In this document: piece by piece, positions 1 through 7,994 of the stretch
Numbering within the stretch: position 1 is the first letter of the stretch
How the letters are laid out: each line of letters starts with the position of its first letter
Assembly (NCBI GenBank): GCA_963678775.2
Contig: CAXXGR010000002.1
Span: 930,001 to 994,000 of the forward strand
Source of the DNA: JBFHIJ01 sp963678775
Lineage (GTDB): Bacteria; Bacteroidota; Ignavibacteria; Kapaibacteriales; UBA2268
Direction: 5' to 3'
DNA: 64,000 nucleotides
Translations under genes and position numbers: made by a program
The notes under the pieces: model-generated
Database searches by the model: none
Seen by the model: only the letters and a program-made list of their open reading frames with translations
What the model was told of the DNA's origin: nothing

Positions 1-199
1 GTTCGGAGAGAGTAGGTCTCATGTGGCGTAAAATTTCAGCATTGTATTTGTGGTTATTGTAATGACCTGCGGGGCAGCGACAAAAAAGCTTTTTATCGGT
101 TAGAAGTTGCTGGTGAACTTCCAAACCTGATTTAAAACCAATTTTTGCATAATCCTCGTTGGTCATTTCTTCAAAAGGTTTAAACTTGAAATCAGACAT
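1..199 (-). CDS. GatE/GatB-family amidotransferase subunit, N-terminal part only
   Basis: Leftward reading frame opening with ATG at 197-199 and running off the left edge, so only 66 codons are visible. The peptide contains GLEVHQQL, then KLFCRCP, then HMRPTLSE. These are the N-terminal landmarks of the GatB/GatE family, which amidates Glu-tRNA(Gln) or Asp-tRNA(Asn). HQQL and the RPTLSE block fit GatE (archaeal GatDE type) better than GatB, which normally has GLEVHVQL and FC-x-C-S. The start is chosen because no upstream in-frame start makes sense and the frame matches the family from the first residues. The next gene is divergent. What is seen is the motif set; the GatE rather than GatB assignment is a judgement from 66 residues. 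Confidence 0.72.
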   Translation of the reverse strand, partial: MSDFKFKPFEEMTNEDYAKIGFKSGLEVHQQLLTDKKLFCRCPAGHYNNHKYNAEILRHMRPTLSE

Positions 200-529
200 A
201 GCTTACCTTCGGAATTTATTTATATAAAGAGTTTGCAGTTTGGATATAATCTAAGATATTTCAAAGATTTATATGATTCAGACTACTGATTAATAGACAA
301 CAATATACGAATAATGAGCGATAATATCTAAATTTTAGGTGAATTATTTGCTTTTTGCTAGATATTCGTGCTCAAAATAGTGCAATATTTAACAAGCTAA
401 TATGAATTGTAGTAGTAAATACAGAAGTTGAATGAACTTGAAGAAATAATAATAAAACCATAATAATATACATCTGTTTCGTTTCTAATGATAAGAATGC
501 TTCATTATAAAATAGACAGAGGTGCTGTA
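200..529. other. Intergenic region between divergent genes
   Basis: About 330 AT-rich bases separating the leftward amidotransferase gene from the rightward lipoprotein gene. It must hold both promoters. I see no convincing ORF, RNA gene or inverted repeat. An in-frame ATG at 488 exists, but the lipoprotein start at 530 is preferred. Confidence 0.5.
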
Positions 530-1435
530 ATGGAACGTAAATTAACACTATTGATAGTGACTATAGTTTTTGCCTTAGTTGCTTGTACCGAAAAGAAAGT
601 GGATAAAATTCCACAAGCAGTCGAACCTGTAGATATATTTTTAAACCATGTTTATGTTGTTGTAGATTCGGCTACATATAGCGATATATCTTCGTCTAAA
701 TTTATTATCCACCAATTTGCAGATTTTATTCAATCTACTTCCTCTACTGAAGATGATGAAACTTGGACAGGCACATATTTGAGTGGTGAACAAACTTACC
801 TGGAAATACTTAACGCAAGCCAAAGAGACAATAGTAATGCCAGCTTCTGTGGTTTAGGTTTCTGTACTGAATCCATAGGAGATATTGAAAACTTGAAAGT
901 ATTGATGCAAAATAAAATTGACTGTGACGTAAATGTTATACTTAGGAAAAAGAAAGCTGCGGACACTGTATTTCCTTGGTTCAAGCAAATTATCTGCGAA
1001 AAGTACAAACAAAATTATGTAATGGATACATGGATACTTGAGTATGATCAAGACTATCTCAAAAACATGTTACCAAATGGATCTTCCGATGACTGGGGCA
1101 TAACCAGAAAGCACTATAACAAACGTTACTTTGATGATAGTAGATATCTGAAAGATATTACGGGTGTGACAGTAGCACTTGATAAGAAAAACTATGAAGC
1201 TCTTGTAAGCAAGTTCCAAATATTTGGATATCATGTAATAAAAGACGGAGTAAAAACTCTTTGCGAAGGTAAAGGTGTGGAATATAAAATAATTCCTGCG
1301 TCGCTTGGGCAGGTAGGTATTCAAAAGATTAAGTTTTCTCTTCTAAAAGCTAAAGAAGGAGAAAAACTTTATACATTCGGAGAAGATTCGAAACTAATAT
1401 TTTATGATAATTTAACAGCGGAATGGTATTTCTAA
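530..1435 (+). CDS. Putative lipoprotein of unknown function
   Basis: 301-residue protein not recognised beyond its export signal. The start at 530 is preferred over the in-frame ATG at 488 because it gives a compact lipoprotein signal: Met-Glu-Arg-Lys, a hydrophobic stretch, then the lipobox LVAC at residues 16-19. It is also preceded by AGAGGTG. The mature part is rich in Asp, Lys and Tyr with several cysteines and no internal membrane segment, so a periplasmic lipid-anchored protein is likely. It stands alone, with divergent upstream and convergent downstream neighbours separated by a strong terminator. No function can be assigned. Confidence 0.75.
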   Translation: MERKLTLLIVTIVFALVACTEKKVDKIPQAVEPVDIFLNHVYVVVDSATYSDISSSKFIIHQFADFIQSTSSTEDDETWTGTYLSGEQTYLEILNASQRDNSNASFCGLGFCTESIGDIENLKVLMQNKIDCDVNVILRKKKAADTVFPWFKQIICEKYKQNYVMDTWILEYDQDYLKNMLPNGSSDDWGITRKHYNKRYFDDSRYLKDITGVTVALDKKNYEALVSKFQIFGYHVIKDGVKTLCEGKGVEYKIIPASLGQVGIQKIKFSLLKAKEGEKLYTFGEDSKLIFYDNLTAEWYF

Positions 1436-1567
1436 TACAAAGTGATTATAAGAAGATTTAAGTCAATTTTAAAACGGCTATCCGCAAATACTAATATCAT
1501 TTTTAGATAGTTGCTATTTTTGGAACAAATGTTGGAATTTGTATTGGTGATATAGGAAATAAAAGCT

Positions 1568-1609
1568 AAAAAAGATGTCTTGAATAAAATTTTTCAAGAC
1601 ATCTTTTTT
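1568..1609. terminator. Bidirectional intrinsic terminator
   Basis: Perfect 17-bp inverted repeat (1568-1584 with 1593-1609) around GATGTCTTGAA, an 8-base loop, and A-tract/T-tract ends on both strands. It lies between the convergent lipoprotein gene and the anti-sigma gene and can serve both. Confidence 0.9.
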
Positions 1610-1645
1610 AAAGTATTGCAAAGTGTAATATTTTAATTCAGGTAC

Positions 1646-2851
1646 TTAGAATCGCAAATTCAATCCAAAATTTAAACCTGTTTTCGTAGTTGCATATTGC
1701 AGATTGTTTGACTTATAAGTTAAAAGGCTAGTGCCATATCCAAAAGTCAAAGCGTAAGTATTGGATAATCTATACTCGCCACCAAGATAAGCTGCAAAAA
1801 CAGGGCCACGGGAAGAACCCCCACCATTAACTCTTAAGTAAGGAGTGATACCTGCCAGTTTGAAATCATTCATCAAATATCTAAAGCTTAGTGCATACCA
1901 AAATACGTAAGGATCCTCATATAAACCTTCTACAGCAGTTGAGAAATTATATTCTTCGCGACCGCCTTCCAAACCGAAAGAAATCTCATTAGATAATTTC
2001 ATCATCATACCTGCGGCAAAGTTTTTCATTGGATTGAAGGCTTGGCTTGCCTGGCCGCTACCGCTTACATTATAGATGCCTCTAAGGTGTAATGACCATT
2101 CTCGCTGTTGCCTTGTATTGTGCAACGTTCTGACATCTGCTATTGGGAAATCTGAACTACCAGTTCTTAAATCTAATGTACCATTAGATGCAAACAAAGA
2201 ACTGTGAGCTATATTTCCTAATGCAAGTTTAGAAGTTTGTCTATCTTCATTTGATGAAATAAATCTATTAGGTAACTCAACACGAGTAGAACTTACCAAC
2301 TCTATCGGCGAATCATTCATAACACGAACACTACTGTAAGAGTTAGTTATTACAGAGTTTGTTGTTGCTGAGTGATTAACTGCGATGTCAGTATTTGAGA
2401 CATTGGCAGGAGTCTGCGATTTATTATCACTTACTGAGCTAATTATAGGAGCAGATGTAGCTTCTGAGGAGTTAGCTTCTAAAGTATTTGTATCAGTAGA
2501 AACATTATACACTAATGGCAAGGTAATTGCAAGCATCAAAAGCATAAGTGGTGCAGCAACCCGTCTCATGAATCTAGACCAATCAAAGCCCAAAGGAGTA
2601 ATCTTTGGCTTTTGAGCGTAACCTAACTTACTAAATAAGTCAGTGGTGACATTAGGTGGAGGAGCAAATGCTTCGCTGTCGGATTTGATAGCTTCACGCA
2701 TGGCTAAAGTTTCCTTTAGCTGAGCCTGCAAATCAGTATCTTTTGCCATTTCGGCGAAAAGTGACTGCTCATTTGCATCATGAAGCTCTCCATCCATAAG
2801 GAGCGAAAGGATTTCCTCTCTGCTTAAATCACTATGATTAAATTTATCCAT
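1646..2851 (-). CDS. Membrane anti-sigma factor fused to a C-terminal outer-membrane-barrel-like domain
   Basis: 401 residues. Residues 1-60 form a charged, helical N-terminal region (LSREEILSLLMDGEL) like the cytoplasmic part of ECF anti-sigma factors; the zinc motif HxxxCxxC is absent. One membrane segment lies at about 95-116 (APLMLLMLAITLPLVYNV). A Ser/Thr/Asn-rich linker follows to about residue 240. The last 150 residues alternate polar and aromatic/hydrophobic residues in short strands and end in NLRF, with the terminal Phe typical of outer-membrane barrels. It lies 5 bases downstream of an ECF sigma gene, the usual sigma/anti-sigma arrangement. Anti-sigma function is inferred from context and topology. 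A single chain with both an inner-membrane helix and a barrel-like end is unusual. Confidence 0.75.
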   Translation of the reverse strand: MDKFNHSDLSREEILSLLMDGELHDANEQSLFAEMAKDTDLQAQLKETLAMREAIKSDSEAFAPPPNVTTDLFSKLGYAQKPKITPLGFDWSRFMRRVAAPLMLLMLAITLPLVYNVSTDTNTLEANSSEATSAPIISSVSDNKSQTPANVSNTDIAVNHSATTNSVITNSYSSVRVMNDSPIELVSSTRVELPNRFISSNEDRQTSKLALGNIAHSSLFASNGTLDLRTGSSDFPIADVRTLHNTRQQREWSLHLRGIYNVSGSGQASQAFNPMKNFAAGMMMKLSNEISFGLEGGREEYNFSTAVEGLYEDPYVFWYALSFRYLMNDFKLAGITPYLRVNGGGSSRGPVFAAYLGGEYRLSNTYALTFGYGTSLLTYKSNNLQYATTKTGLNFGLNLRF

Positions 2852-2856
2852 AATCG

Positions 2857-3426
2857 TTATCTGTATTTTGTCAATTCTTTCATATAAGGTGCAAGTATTT
2901 CGCGCATTTTCTTTTTTGCTCTAAATATTTTTACTTTGACAGTATCAATATTTGTATTCATGATTTCAGCAATTTCTAGATAAGAAAAGCCGTCGTATTC
3001 TCTTAATACAAAGTACTCTCTGTACTCTTCCGGCATTTGTTTCAGTCCCTTTTTGATTAGACCTAGGAGCTCTTTTTTATCGGAGGATGATTCATCATCC
3101 TGAACTCCCATATAATCTTCATAAGAGACATCCACATTTTCTTTTCTAACAGCGTTGATACACAAATTTCTGGTAATCCTCATCAAAAAGCCGGGAACAT
3201 TAGTCATTTCTCTATGTTTATCGGCACTTTGGTGAAACTTCAAAAATGCTTCTTGAAAAATATCATTAGCTTCGTCCTTATCTCCCATAAATCTAAGGCA
3301 GTAAGAATATACCTTTCCTGATAGCCTTGCGTATAACTCAGCAAAAGCAAATTCTGCTGTTTTTCTATCATCGCAGAGCATATAGTATAATTGGGCATCA
3401 CTATATTCTTCAGTTTTTTTTTGCAT
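2857..3426 (-). CDS. ECF-type RNA polymerase sigma factor
   Basis: 189 residues, the usual ECF size. Region 2 is seen as KVYSYCLRFMGDKDEANDIF followed by QEAFLKFH (residues about 34-70). Region 4 is the helix-turn-helix block MPEEYREYFVLREYDGFSYL, then EIAEIMN and VKVKIFRAKKKMRE (about 133-178). Such factors redirect RNA polymerase to a stress or envelope regulon and are held inactive by a membrane partner. That partner is almost certainly the gene 5 bases downstream. The regulon cannot be read from this window. ATG start at 3426; no strong Shine-Dalgarno sequence. Confidence 0.93.
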   Translation of the reverse strand: MQKKTEEYSDAQLYYMLCDDRKTAEFAFAELYARLSGKVYSYCLRFMGDKDEANDIFQEAFLKFHQSADKHREMTNVPGFLMRITRNLCINAVRKENVDVSYEDYMGVQDDESSSDKKELLGLIKKGLKQMPEEYREYFVLREYDGFSYLEIAEIMNTNIDTVKVKIFRAKKKMREILAPYMKELTKYR

Positions 3427-3485
3427 CTTGTATATATAACAATAAATGGAAATAAATGTTACACAAGTCTATAAAAAAAAGCGAC

Positions 3486-3917
3486 TTATTTGTCGCCTTT
3501 TTGATTTTTATCGAAAAAGATTATTCCAAAACTACTAATCGAATCTTCTGCGTTTGAGTACACATCAAATTCTACCCGCCTTGCATCACCATATAAGCCA
3601 TGCTTATTAATTGATACATAAATCTTACCGGTTTGACCGGGTTCTATAGAGCCTTGCTGCAGTGTGCCGGAAGAGCAGGAACAACTGGCTTCTACTTTCT
3701 TGAGTTTTAAAGTAGCTTTACCATAATTATGGACAACAACCATAGTGTCAAAAAATTGACCTTCATGTCCGTAGAGTTCTAACTTCTTAGGGCTAAAATC
3801 AATAATTGCTTTATTGGAATCAAGGCATTGATTTGTAGAATTCTCTTTTGGTGTGCCGTCCTCAGCAAATACAGAGAGGAATGCAAAAAGAGAAATTACC
3901 ATCATAAAATATTTCAT
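3486..3917 (-). CDS. Secreted DUF1573-family protein
   Basis: 143 residues from ATG 3917. An in-frame GTG at 3926 would overlap dapB and is less likely. It has a signal peptide (MKYFMMVISLFAFLSVFAED), then a DUF1573 Ig-like fold with the family hallmark VEASCSCSSG (about residues 77-86) and PGQTGKIYVSI. This family is common in Bacteroidota and often found near envelope genes; its biochemical role is not established. It begins 1 base after the dapB stop codon, so it is probably co-transcribed with lolD-dapB. DUF1573 assignment is firm; function unknown. Confidence 0.88.
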   Translation of the reverse strand: MKYFMMVISLFAFLSVFAEDGTPKENSTNQCLDSNKAIIDFSPKKLELYGHEGQFFDTMVVVHNYGKATLKLKKVEASCSCSSGTLQQGSIEPGQTGKIYVSINKHGLYGDARRVEFDVYSNAEDSISSFGIIFFDKNQKGDK

Positions 3918-3918
3918 T

Positions 3919-4653
3919 TTAAGCACCTATAACGTCATCAAAGACTTCACTAAATGTGTAAAACCCTTTTTTACCGGCAATCCATTTTGCTGCCAGTAAT
4001 GCTCCTTTGGCAAAACCGGTTCTGCTTTTTGCACGGTGAGTCAGCTCTATCGTGTCAGCAAAAGAGTCGAAATAAACAGAGTGTGTGCCTGCTACGGTAC
4101 CGACTCTGGAAGAAGTCACATGAAGCTTGTCTCTATCTATTTGTTCGTGACATGTTTCTTCTTCGATTTGAGTTTTTCTCTCTATATTATCCATCAGGAT
4201 ATTTGCAATTGCTATAGCGGATCCACTTGGACTGTCTTTTTTTAACTTATGATGTGTTTCGTGAATTGCAATGTCGTAGTCATCTAAAGTATTCATAAGG
4301 TGGCCGGCATTTTCCAAAAGTTTGTAAAAAGCCTGCATACCTAAAGAGAAATTAGAGCCCCACACGCAAGAGCCATGCGCAGCTTCCGTGTCAGCTTTGA
4401 AACTATCTATTTTGTCATACCACCCTGTGGTACCTATCACAATACTTTTACCTAACGAAAGTATTTTATGTAGATTATCTTCGATGGCTCTATGGGTTGT
4501 AAAGTCAATAGCAACATCGAAATCAATTTTATCTAACTCATCCAAATTGTCGGACAAATCAAATTTTGCTACAATTTCTACATCCATTTCATTGGCAATA
4601 GAGGCAATCATCTTGCCCATCTGGCCGTAACCAAGTAATACAACTTTAGTCAT
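3919..4653 (-). CDS. dapB: 4-hydroxy-tetrahydrodipicolinate reductase
   Basis: 244 residues. DapB uses NAD(P)H to reduce the DapA product in lysine and meso-diaminopimelate (peptidoglycan) synthesis. Visible: the Rossmann motif VVLLGYGQMGKMIA (residues 4-17), IGTTGW (72-77), and the signature HETHHKLKKDSPSGSA (about 131-146), whose His and Lys are catalytic. The 244-residue length fits the short Bacteroidota form compared with about 273 in E. coli. Its partner dapA is in the window but 28 kb away, so the pathway is not an operon here. Upstream lolD ends 3 bases before this start, so transcription is probably shared. Confidence 0.96.
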   Translation of the reverse strand: MTKVVLLGYGQMGKMIASIANEMDVEIVAKFDLSDNLDELDKIDFDVAIDFTTHRAIEDNLHKILSLGKSIVIGTTGWYDKIDSFKADTEAAHGSCVWGSNFSLGMQAFYKLLENAGHLMNTLDDYDIAIHETHHKLKKDSPSGSAIAIANILMDNIERKTQIEEETCHEQIDRDKLHVTSSRVGTVAGTHSVYFDSFADTIELTHRAKSRTGFAKGALLAAKWIAGKKGFYTFSEVFDDVIGA

Positions 4654-4656
4654 AAC

Positions 4657-5349
4657 TTATTCCTTAATAAATCCGTCTTCGATAGTAACAATTCTATCTG
4701 CTGCATTTGCTATATCTTTTGAATGTGTAGCAGTAACAACAGTTAGATTGTACTCTTTTTTAATATTACTGATTAACTCAAGAAAAGATTCGGAATTTTT
4801 AGTATCCAAATTACCCGTAGGCTCATCGGCAAAAAGAATTTCCGGATCATTGATTAACGAACGAGCTATCGCAACTCTTTGTTGCTCCCCACCGGATAGC
4901 TCACTAGGCTTGTGCTCTAATCTGTGGGAGACGCCTACTTTATCTAATAGCATCTTAGCTTTATCTGTCAACTTAGATTTGCCTACACCGGCAATCATTC
5001 CGGGAATCATTACATTTTCTAATGCGTTAAATTCCGGCATCAAATGGTGAAACTGGAATATAAAACCAATGTATCTATTTCTTATCGCAGCTATTTTTTC
5101 TTTACTTAACTCAGATATATCATAAGAAGACGAGTCTATATTTAAAAGTATTTTGCCGGAGTCGATTTTTTCAAGTGAGCTTATGATATAAAGTAACGTG
5201 CTTTTTCCTGCACCTGAAGGGCCGACCAAGGCAAGGTATTCACCTCTGAGGACGTTGAGAGAAATGCCTTTAATCACTTCGGTAGCCAGCTTTCCATTCG
5301 TGTATGACTTATATAAGTCATTAGCTTTTATAATTATATTATTATCCAT
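4657..5349 (-). CDS. lolD: Lipoprotein-releasing / MacB-type ABC transporter ATP-binding protein (LolD-like)
   Basis: 230 residues, a stand-alone ATPase. Walker A GPSGAGKS (43-50), signature LSGGEQQRVAIARSL, Walker B ILFADEPTGNLD, and switch His in VTATHSKDIA. The spacing and the LSGGEQQRVAIARS/DEPTGNLD block are those of the LolD/MacB/FtsE group, which power the LolCE complex that extracts lipoproteins from the inner membrane. No permease gene is adjacent, so the exact partner is unproven. It is separated from pheS upstream by a terminator and followed after 3 bases by dapB. Confidence 0.87.
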   Translation of the reverse strand: MDNNIIIKANDLYKSYTNGKLATEVIKGISLNVLRGEYLALVGPSGAGKSTLLYIISSLEKIDSGKILLNIDSSSYDISELSKEKIAAIRNRYIGFIFQFHHLMPEFNALENVMIPGMIAGVGKSKLTDKAKMLLDKVGVSHRLEHKPSELSGGEQQRVAIARSLINDPEILFADEPTGNLDTKNSESFLELISNIKKEYNLTVVTATHSKDIANAADRIVTIEDGFIKE

Positions 5350-5361
5350 ACTGCTAATATA

Positions 5362-5396
5362 AAAAAAACCGTGGGAATAGCTCTCACGGTTTTTTA
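5362..5396 (-). terminator. Terminator of the infC-rpmI-rplT-pheS operon
   Basis: On the minus strand, an 8-bp stem CCGTGAGA/TCCCACGG with a 5-base loop is followed by a run of eight T. It lies just after the pheS stop codon and before lolD. Confidence 0.88.
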
Positions 5397-5424
5397 TAAA
5401 ACATCTATATTGTTCGTTTTAAAT

Positions 5425-6438
5425 TTAGAATTGATTTAAAACTCTAATATCATTTTCATACAGAAGTCTGATATCATCAATGCCTGTGCGTAACATAGCT
5501 ACTCTTTCGATACCAAAACCAAAAGCATAACCTGTAAATTCTTCAGGGTCTATATTCCCTGATTTTAGTACATTAGGATGAACCATCCCGCAGCCGGCAA
5601 TTTCTAACCAGCCGGTACCTTTACAGATTTTGCAACCTTCTCCTCCACACAAGAAACAAGTGATATCCATTTCGGCACTTGGCTCTGTGAAAGGGAAGAA
5701 AGAAGGGCGGAATCTAAACTTAGAGTTTTCGCCATACATCTTCTTAGCAAAGATCATCATAGTGCCTTTCAGCTCAGCAAAGGATACGTTTTTATCAATG
5801 TAAAGACCTTCGATTTGATGAAACTCAGCAAGAGAGCGAGCATTGATAGCTTCATTTCTGTATACTCTTCCCGGCATGATAGAGCGAATAGGAGGCTTTT
5901 GGCCTTGCATTACTCTGATTTGCACAGGAGAAGTGTGAGTGCGAAGAAGTAAATCTTTGTCAGATTTGACAAAGAAAGTATCTTGCATATCACGAGCAGG
6001 ATGATCAGGAGGGAAATTAAGAGCATCAAAATTATGATAGTCATCTTCAATTTCCGGACCTTCTGCGACAGCGAAGCCCATATCAGTGAAAATAGATACC
6101 ATTTCATCCATAATTTGAAGTACAGGATGGTAAGTACCTCTATTTGAAGATCTTCCCGGTAGAGAAAGGTCTAAATCGGGAGATTTATCATTATCTTCGG
6201 AAAAATTAGCTAAAATAGATTCATAAGTGGATTCGGCAAAACTCTTCAAAATATTAAGTTCTTTGCCGACAACAGGCTTCAAATCTTTAGGAACATCTTT
6301 CATTTTAAGCAAAAGTTGCTGAAGATGACCTTTTTTAACTAAAAACTCCAGCCGGAATTGCGTAAGCTCTTCCGGCGTAGAGATATTCTGAAGCTTTTCT
6401 TCAATTTTATTCTTTAGGGATCTTATTTCTTCAATCAT
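5425..6438 (-). CDS. pheS: Phenylalanine-tRNA ligase alpha subunit
   Basis: 337 residues, the normal length. Catalytic class II core: motif 1 region HPVLQIMDEM, DTFFV/LLRTHTSPVQIRVM, motif 2 RVYRNEAINARSLAEFHQIE, and motif 3 GFGIERVAML near the C-terminus. The FTEPSAE block and a cysteine-rich insert (CFLCGGEGCKICKGTG) seen in many bacterial PheS are present. The N-terminal 80 residues form the coiled tRNA-binding arm. It charges tRNA-Phe as an alpha2-beta2 enzyme; pheT is not adjacent. Last gene of the infC-rpmI-rplT-pheS cluster, 32 bases after rplT, followed by a terminator. Confidence 0.97.
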   Translation of the reverse strand: MIEEIRSLKNKIEEKLQNISTPEELTQFRLEFLVKKGHLQQLLLKMKDVPKDLKPVVGKELNILKSFAESTYESILANFSEDNDKSPDLDLSLPGRSSNRGTYHPVLQIMDEMVSIFTDMGFAVAEGPEIEDDYHNFDALNFPPDHPARDMQDTFFVKSDKDLLLRTHTSPVQIRVMQGQKPPIRSIMPGRVYRNEAINARSLAEFHQIEGLYIDKNVSFAELKGTMMIFAKKMYGENSKFRFRPSFFPFTEPSAEMDITCFLCGGEGCKICKGTGWLEIAGCGMVHPNVLKSGNIDPEEFTGYAFGFGIERVAMLRTGIDDIRLLYENDIRVLNQF

Positions 6439-6470
6439 GATCCTTATCTTATTTTATTGAAAAAAAAGAA

Positions 6471-6818
6471 TTAAGCAACGGCTTTTTTGCAAATAGCAGC
6501 GAAAATTGCAGGTTTGTGCATCGCCAGATCAGCTAAAACTTTACGATTGATAAGGATATTGTTTTTCTTCAATCCATTAATCAAACGAGAGTAAGTAGTT
6601 CCGTTAATACGAGCAGCAGCATTGATACGAACAATCCAAAGTCTGCGGTATTGGCGTTTTTTTAGCTTACGACCAACGTAAGCATGTTGTAAACCTTTTT
6701 CAATGTGATTTTTCGCAACCGTCCAAACATTTTTTCTAGCTCCCCAATAACCTTTGGCGAGTTTTAAAATTCTTCTGCGTCTACGGTGCGAAGCTACTTT
6801 ATTGACAGCTCTTGCCAT
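6471..6818 (-). CDS. rplT: 50S ribosomal protein L20
   Basis: 115 residues, exactly the family size. Begins MARAVNKVASHRRRRRILKL with the basic N-terminal extension that threads into 23S rRNA, then GYWGARKN, YVGRKLKKRQYRRLWI, RINAAAR and the C-terminal LNRK/DLAMHKP-like part. L20 is needed for early 50S assembly and in many bacteria represses its own operon by binding mRNA. It follows rpmI after a 125-base gap containing a possible weak hairpin (GGGG...CCCC) that could be a regulatory site. Confidence 0.98.
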   Translation of the reverse strand: MARAVNKVASHRRRRRILKLAKGYWGARKNVWTVAKNHIEKGLQHAYVGRKLKKRQYRRLWIVRINAAARINGTTYSRLINGLKKNNILINRKVLADLAMHKPAIFAAICKKAVA

Positions 6819-6943
6819 TTATACACCTTTGTGTAAATTTAAACAATACATTTGGCATGGGGGGAGCTTCACTTAATTTACCCCTTTAGCCTTTTTTAGA
6901 AAGAAAGCGGAAAAACTTTCAGCAAGTAGGTAAGAAATTAATC

Positions 6944-7141
6944 TTAACCTTGACCCATAAGTTTTTTAACTCTTGGCTCATCCACCTTGCAAACATAAGT
7001 AAGCTCTCTAAGACCTCTTTTTCTCTTAGGAGTTTTTTTAGTCAATATGTGGCTTGCGTAAGCTTTTGCCCTTTTAAACTTGCCGCTTCCGGTTAATTTG
7101 AACCTTTTTTTAGCGGAGCCGTTAGTCTTCATTTTAGGCAT
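6944..7141 (-). CDS. rpmI: 50S ribosomal protein L35
   Basis: 65 residues from ATG 7139-7141: MPKMKTNGSAKKRFKLTGSG, then KRAKAYASHILTKKTPKRKR. This is the standard L35 sequence and length. The open frame extends 16 codons upstream to 7189, but that part lies inside a strong hairpin and is unlike L35, so it is not used. The protein is very basic, as expected for an rRNA-binding protein. It sits between infC and rplT in the conserved order. Confidence 0.97.
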   Translation of the reverse strand: MPKMKTNGSAKKRFKLTGSGKFKRAKAYASHILTKKTPKRKRGLRELTYVCKVDEPRVKKLMGQG

Positions 7142-7172
7142 GGCTTTTCCTATATGTTTAATATAAAACAAA

Positions 7173-7203
7173 TATCGGTTCTCGACCAATACGAGAACCG
7201 ATA
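7173..7203 (-). promoter_or_regulatory. Strong hairpin between infC and rpmI (attenuator or leader candidate)
   Basis: Perfect 12-bp inverted repeat TATCGGTTCTCG / CGAGAACCGATA with a 7-base loop, 31 bases before the rpmI start. On the minus strand it is followed by ATTTGTTTT, a weak T-tract. It could be a partial terminator separating infC from rpmI-rplT-pheS, or an r-protein regulatory structure. L20-responsive structures occur in this operon in other bacteria. The hairpin is seen directly; the role is inference. Confidence 0.7.
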
Positions 7204-7231
7204 ATATACAAAAAAGATAAGAATTTTAAAA

Positions 7232-7816
7232 TTAACTTTTCTTAGACTTAAGTGGCGCAAGAATAACAGATAAGTTTCTGCCTTCAAACTTTATGTTGAC
7301 ATCCACCTTAGCCACATCTTTCATTTCTTCAACAAATCTTTTGAGGAGCTCACGGCCAATTTCTTGGTGCGTAATCTCTCTACCTCTAAATAGCACAGAA
7401 GCTTTTACTTTATTGCCAGATTCAATAAAATCTTTTGCATGCCTTGTTTTGAAATTAAAATCGTGGTCTGCAGTTCTCCATTTGAAACGAATTTCTTTCA
7501 TCTGAGATTGCTGCTGGTTCTTTCTCTGTTGCTTTTCTTTTTTCTGTATTTCATACAGAAACTTACCATAATCGATGATTTTGCAAACAGGAGGTTTCGC
7601 TTTTGGTGCAATTTCAACCAAATCTAATTCGGCTTCTTCTGCCATAAACAAAGCTTTCTTTGAATCCATGATGCCTAGCATTTCGCCTTCATCATCAATC
7701 AAACGTACTTCTTTTTCTCGTATTTCATCATTAGTACGGTGTTTTTTCTGAGTTGGTAAAACTCTTCTTCCCCTATTTCCAGGGGCAAAATGCGCAAGTA
7801 ATAAAATCGGCTTCAA
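7232..7816 (-). CDS. infC: Translation initiation factor IF-3 with a rare start codon
   Basis: 194 residues. IF-3 binds the 30S subunit and proofreads initiator tRNA and start codon choice. N-domain: HRTNDEIR, VRLIDDEGEMLGIM, ELDLVEIAPKAKPPVCKIID followed by YGKF. Linker: QKKEKQQRKNQQQ. C-domain: KEIRFKWRTADHDFNFK and VKASVLFRGREITHQEIG. No ATG precedes the N-domain. The frame opens at TTG 7814-7816 with AGAAGGGA just upstream, and an in-frame ATT lies at 7805-7807. Rare starts are a known self-regulatory feature of infC (AUU in E. coli), so either codon is plausible. First gene of the infC-rpmI-rplT-pheS cluster; thrS is not present upstream. Confidence 0.96.
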   Translation of the reverse strand: MKPILLLAHFAPGNRGRRVLPTQKKHRTNDEIREKEVRLIDDEGEMLGIMDSKKALFMAEEAELDLVEIAPKAKPPVCKIIDYGKFLYEIQKKEKQQRKNQQQSQMKEIRFKWRTADHDFNFKTRHAKDFIESGNKVKASVLFRGREITHQEIGRELLKRFVEEMKDVAKVDVNIKFEGRNLSVILAPLKSKKS

Positions 7817-7994
7817 GTAATCCCTTCTCGTTAATTTATAATACTATAAAAATATGCTACATATATTATACTGGAATATTTACAAATATATAACAATATT
7901 TACCAAAAATGCAAATTATTATAGAAGTCTTCTAAAAATTCCCTAAATTTGCCTTATTTCGTTTTACAAATTTACGAATTATTATTGGTATAAT

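Noticed and set aside
7989..7994. TATAAT directly before the lysS ATG as a -10 box
   Set aside because: Transcription would then start inside the gene, and the nearest TTTACA is 20 bases away. There is no in-frame start nearby that would fit.
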